Source: Roseinatronobacter ekhonensis (lineage in GTDB: Bacteria > Pseudomonadota > Alphaproteobacteria > Rhodobacterales > Rhodobacteraceae). From it: a stretch of 64,000 nt of DNA. Of the stretch, positions 63,160 through 64,000 are shown one piece after another. Within the stretch, counting starts at the first letter, position 1. Every line of letters begins with the position of its first letter. The stretch is taken from NCBI RefSeq assembly GCF_900499075.1, contig NZ_UIHC01000003.1:62001-126000 (forward strand), given 5' to 3'. The notes below the pieces were generated by a model. That model had not been told where the DNA came from. It ran no database searches and saw only the letters and a list, made by a program, of their open reading frames with translations. A program made the position numbers and the translations under genes.

Positions 63160-63621
63160 CTAAAGCGGGACTTCGGTGGTGAACTTGATCTCTTCCATCG
63201 ACAACAGCGCAGTCACGTTGAAAATGCTGACATCTTCAATCAGGGATTGGTAGAAGCGATCATAGGCACGGGCATTGGCCACCTTGACCTTCAGGATATA
63301 GTCGATATCGCCCGCAAGCCTATGGGCCTCCATCACCTCTGGGCGGGCGCGCACCGCGTCCAGAAACGCGGCCTGCCACCCGGCTTCATGCGACGAGGTC
63401 CGCACAAGCACAAAGAAACAGGCTTCCAGCCCCAGCGCATATTCGTCCAGCAACACCGTATAATTGCGGATGACGCCCGCCGCCCGCAATTTCCGGATAC
63501 GGTTCCAGACCGGGGTCTTGCTGGACCCTGTCTTGCGCGCGATCTCATCTAGGGACTGGCTGGCGTCGCGCTGCAGTTCGGCCAGAATGCGGCGATCAAG
63601 GTCATCAATCTCTGCGGTCAT
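63160..63621 (-). CDS. Lrp/AsnC-family transcriptional regulator
   Basis: 153 residues. N-terminal helix-turn-helix (DDLDRRILAELQRDASQSLD and KTPVWNRIRKLRAAGVI), then the RAM effector domain with MEAHRLAGDIDYILKVKV. The Lrp type with amino acid effectors. Divergent from fpr; the 220-bp gap between them carries an FnrL-type box nearer to fpr. Confidence 0.92.
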   Translation of the reverse strand: MTAEIDDLDRRILAELQRDASQSLDEIARKTGSSKTPVWNRIRKLRAAGVIRNYTVLLDEYALGLEACFFVLVRTSSHEAGWQAAFLDAVRARPEVMEAHRLAGDIDYILKVKVANARAYDRFYQSLIEDVSIFNVTALLSMEEIKFTTEVPL

Positions 63622-63750
63622 GCTGCTCTCTTATGTATTGCGGTCACATTGGGAAATTATTTCATTGAGGTCGAATATGAAAGCCAGTTTTGGAACATAT
63701 TCCTGTAAACTGTGAAAGTTCCTCCTTATCGCACGACCGATACCTTGATA

Positions 63751-63764
63751 TTGACCTGCATCAA
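63751..63764 (+). promoter_or_regulatory. FnrL-type box before fpr
   Basis: TTGAC-CTGC-ATCAA, matching the FNR/FnrL consensus TTGAY-N4-RTCAA of Rhodobacter at every fixed position. It ends 77 bp before the fpr ATG. FnrL acts under low oxygen. Confidence 0.6.
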
Positions 63765-63841
63765 GGCTTACTGAGCGCGCAAAGACGTATCACGTTCAAG
63801 ACTTTGACAGCACCCACCGCCCGAACAGAGAGTCGCCTTAT

Positions 63842-64000
63842 ATGACCGACCAGACTGCCCCGACCAAGGCAACCCCCACCCTGCCCGACGCGCAGACCGT
63901 CACATCTGTCACGCATTACACCGACAGGCTGTTTGCCTTTCGCTGCACACGCCCGCAATCCCTGCGGTTCCGGTCGGGCGAATTCGTCATGATCGGACTA
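63842..64000 (+). CDS. fpr: Ferredoxin-NADP reductase, N-terminal part
   Basis: First 53 codons, cut by the right edge. After a short Thr/Pro-rich lead, VTSVTHYTDRLFAFRCTRPQ then FRSGEFVMIGL fits the FAD-binding domain of bacterial Fpr. It moves electrons between NADPH and ferredoxin or flavodoxin. ATG 63842; the leader has only a weak GAGAG site. Confidence 0.85.
   Translation, partial: MTDQTAPTKATPTLPDAQTVTSVTHYTDRLFAFRCTRPQSLRFRSGEFVMIGL

Noticed and set aside
63743-63766. CCTTGAT-N10-ATCAAGG as an FNR site
   Set aside because: FNR halves need four bases between them; the embedded TTGAC-CTGC-ATCAA at 63751-63764 fits instead.
1-64000. CRISPR arrays, tRNA or rRNA genes, insertion sequences, prophage or GTA genes
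   Set aside because: Scanned all intergenic stretches; none shows repeats with regular spacers, tRNA-like arms, terminal inverted repeats or transposase or phage proteins.

Overview
The window reads as a chromosomal segment of an alphaproteobacterium of the family Rhodobacteraceae. The evidence is the high-GC coding, the protein families (Rhodobacter-type PmtA, membrane PuuD urate hydroxylase, two-HMA CopA with CueR, Fla-type flagellar operons) and alphaproteobacterial regulatory motifs (GAAC-N7-GAAC LexA box, TTAA-N7-TTAA CtrA-type box, FnrL-type box). The genus cannot be fixed from the sequence. I see no rRNA, tRNA, CRISPR array, transposase or phage gene. Most of the window is dense housekeeping DNA. 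Clear exceptions are two AT-rich patches (inside hisS at the left edge, and a PIN-like gene at 30.6-31.6 kb) and one decayed transporter gene.

Layout. 1-3.1 kb: hisS (cut by the window edge) diverges from dnaB, which overlaps a FosA-type gene. 3.1-11 kb: metabolic and nucleotide genes (HAD phosphatase, Tas-type aldo-keto reductase, 5-FCL, gmk, yicC, pepF), with a LexA-boxed ImuA-like gene and a PAS gene behind a CtrA-type box. 11-13.6 kb: ArgO exporter, a DUF2478 protein, mobA and an unknown RNase H-like protein. 13.6-22.3 kb: a urate-degradation locus: puuD, a LysR regulator, an HPP-CBS membrane protein, a glycosyltransferase, uraH, a puuE-uraD fusion, allA and an NCS2 purine permease. These genes cover uptake of urate, its oxidation, and conversion through allantoin and allantoate. 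AllA then splits ureidoglycolate to glyoxylate and urea. The enzyme turning allantoate into ureidoglycolate is not in the window.

22.3-30.6 kb: sodB, a DUF1127-like small protein, coaD, a CBS protein, a Cys/Met-metabolism PLP enzyme, dgt, erpA, pmtA, the remnant of an alanine:cation symporter, and an MsbA-like ABC exporter. 30.6-40 kb: the AT-rich PIN-like gene, DUF3422, pntAB transhydrogenase, a rhodanese and methyltransferase pair, kynU and a polysaccharide flippase.

40-52.3 kb: two facing flagellar blocks. Rightward: a lytic transglycosylase, flhA, fliR, flhB and a FliJ-like protein, each start overlapping the previous stop by 4 bp. Leftward from 50.9 kb: flgB, flgC, fliE, fliQ, flgF, flgG, flgA, flgH, fliL. 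fliI diverges from flgB. The promoter regions of both blocks carry the same GCTTA-N8-TAAG dyad. 52.4-64 kb: metG, rpmG, a Bax-inhibitor-like protein, a quinone-oxidoreductase-like enzyme, an XRE regulator, hisN, copA-cueR behind a recognisable CueR operator, a DUF1499 protein, an SH3 protein, an Lrp regulator, and the start of fpr behind an FnrL-type box.
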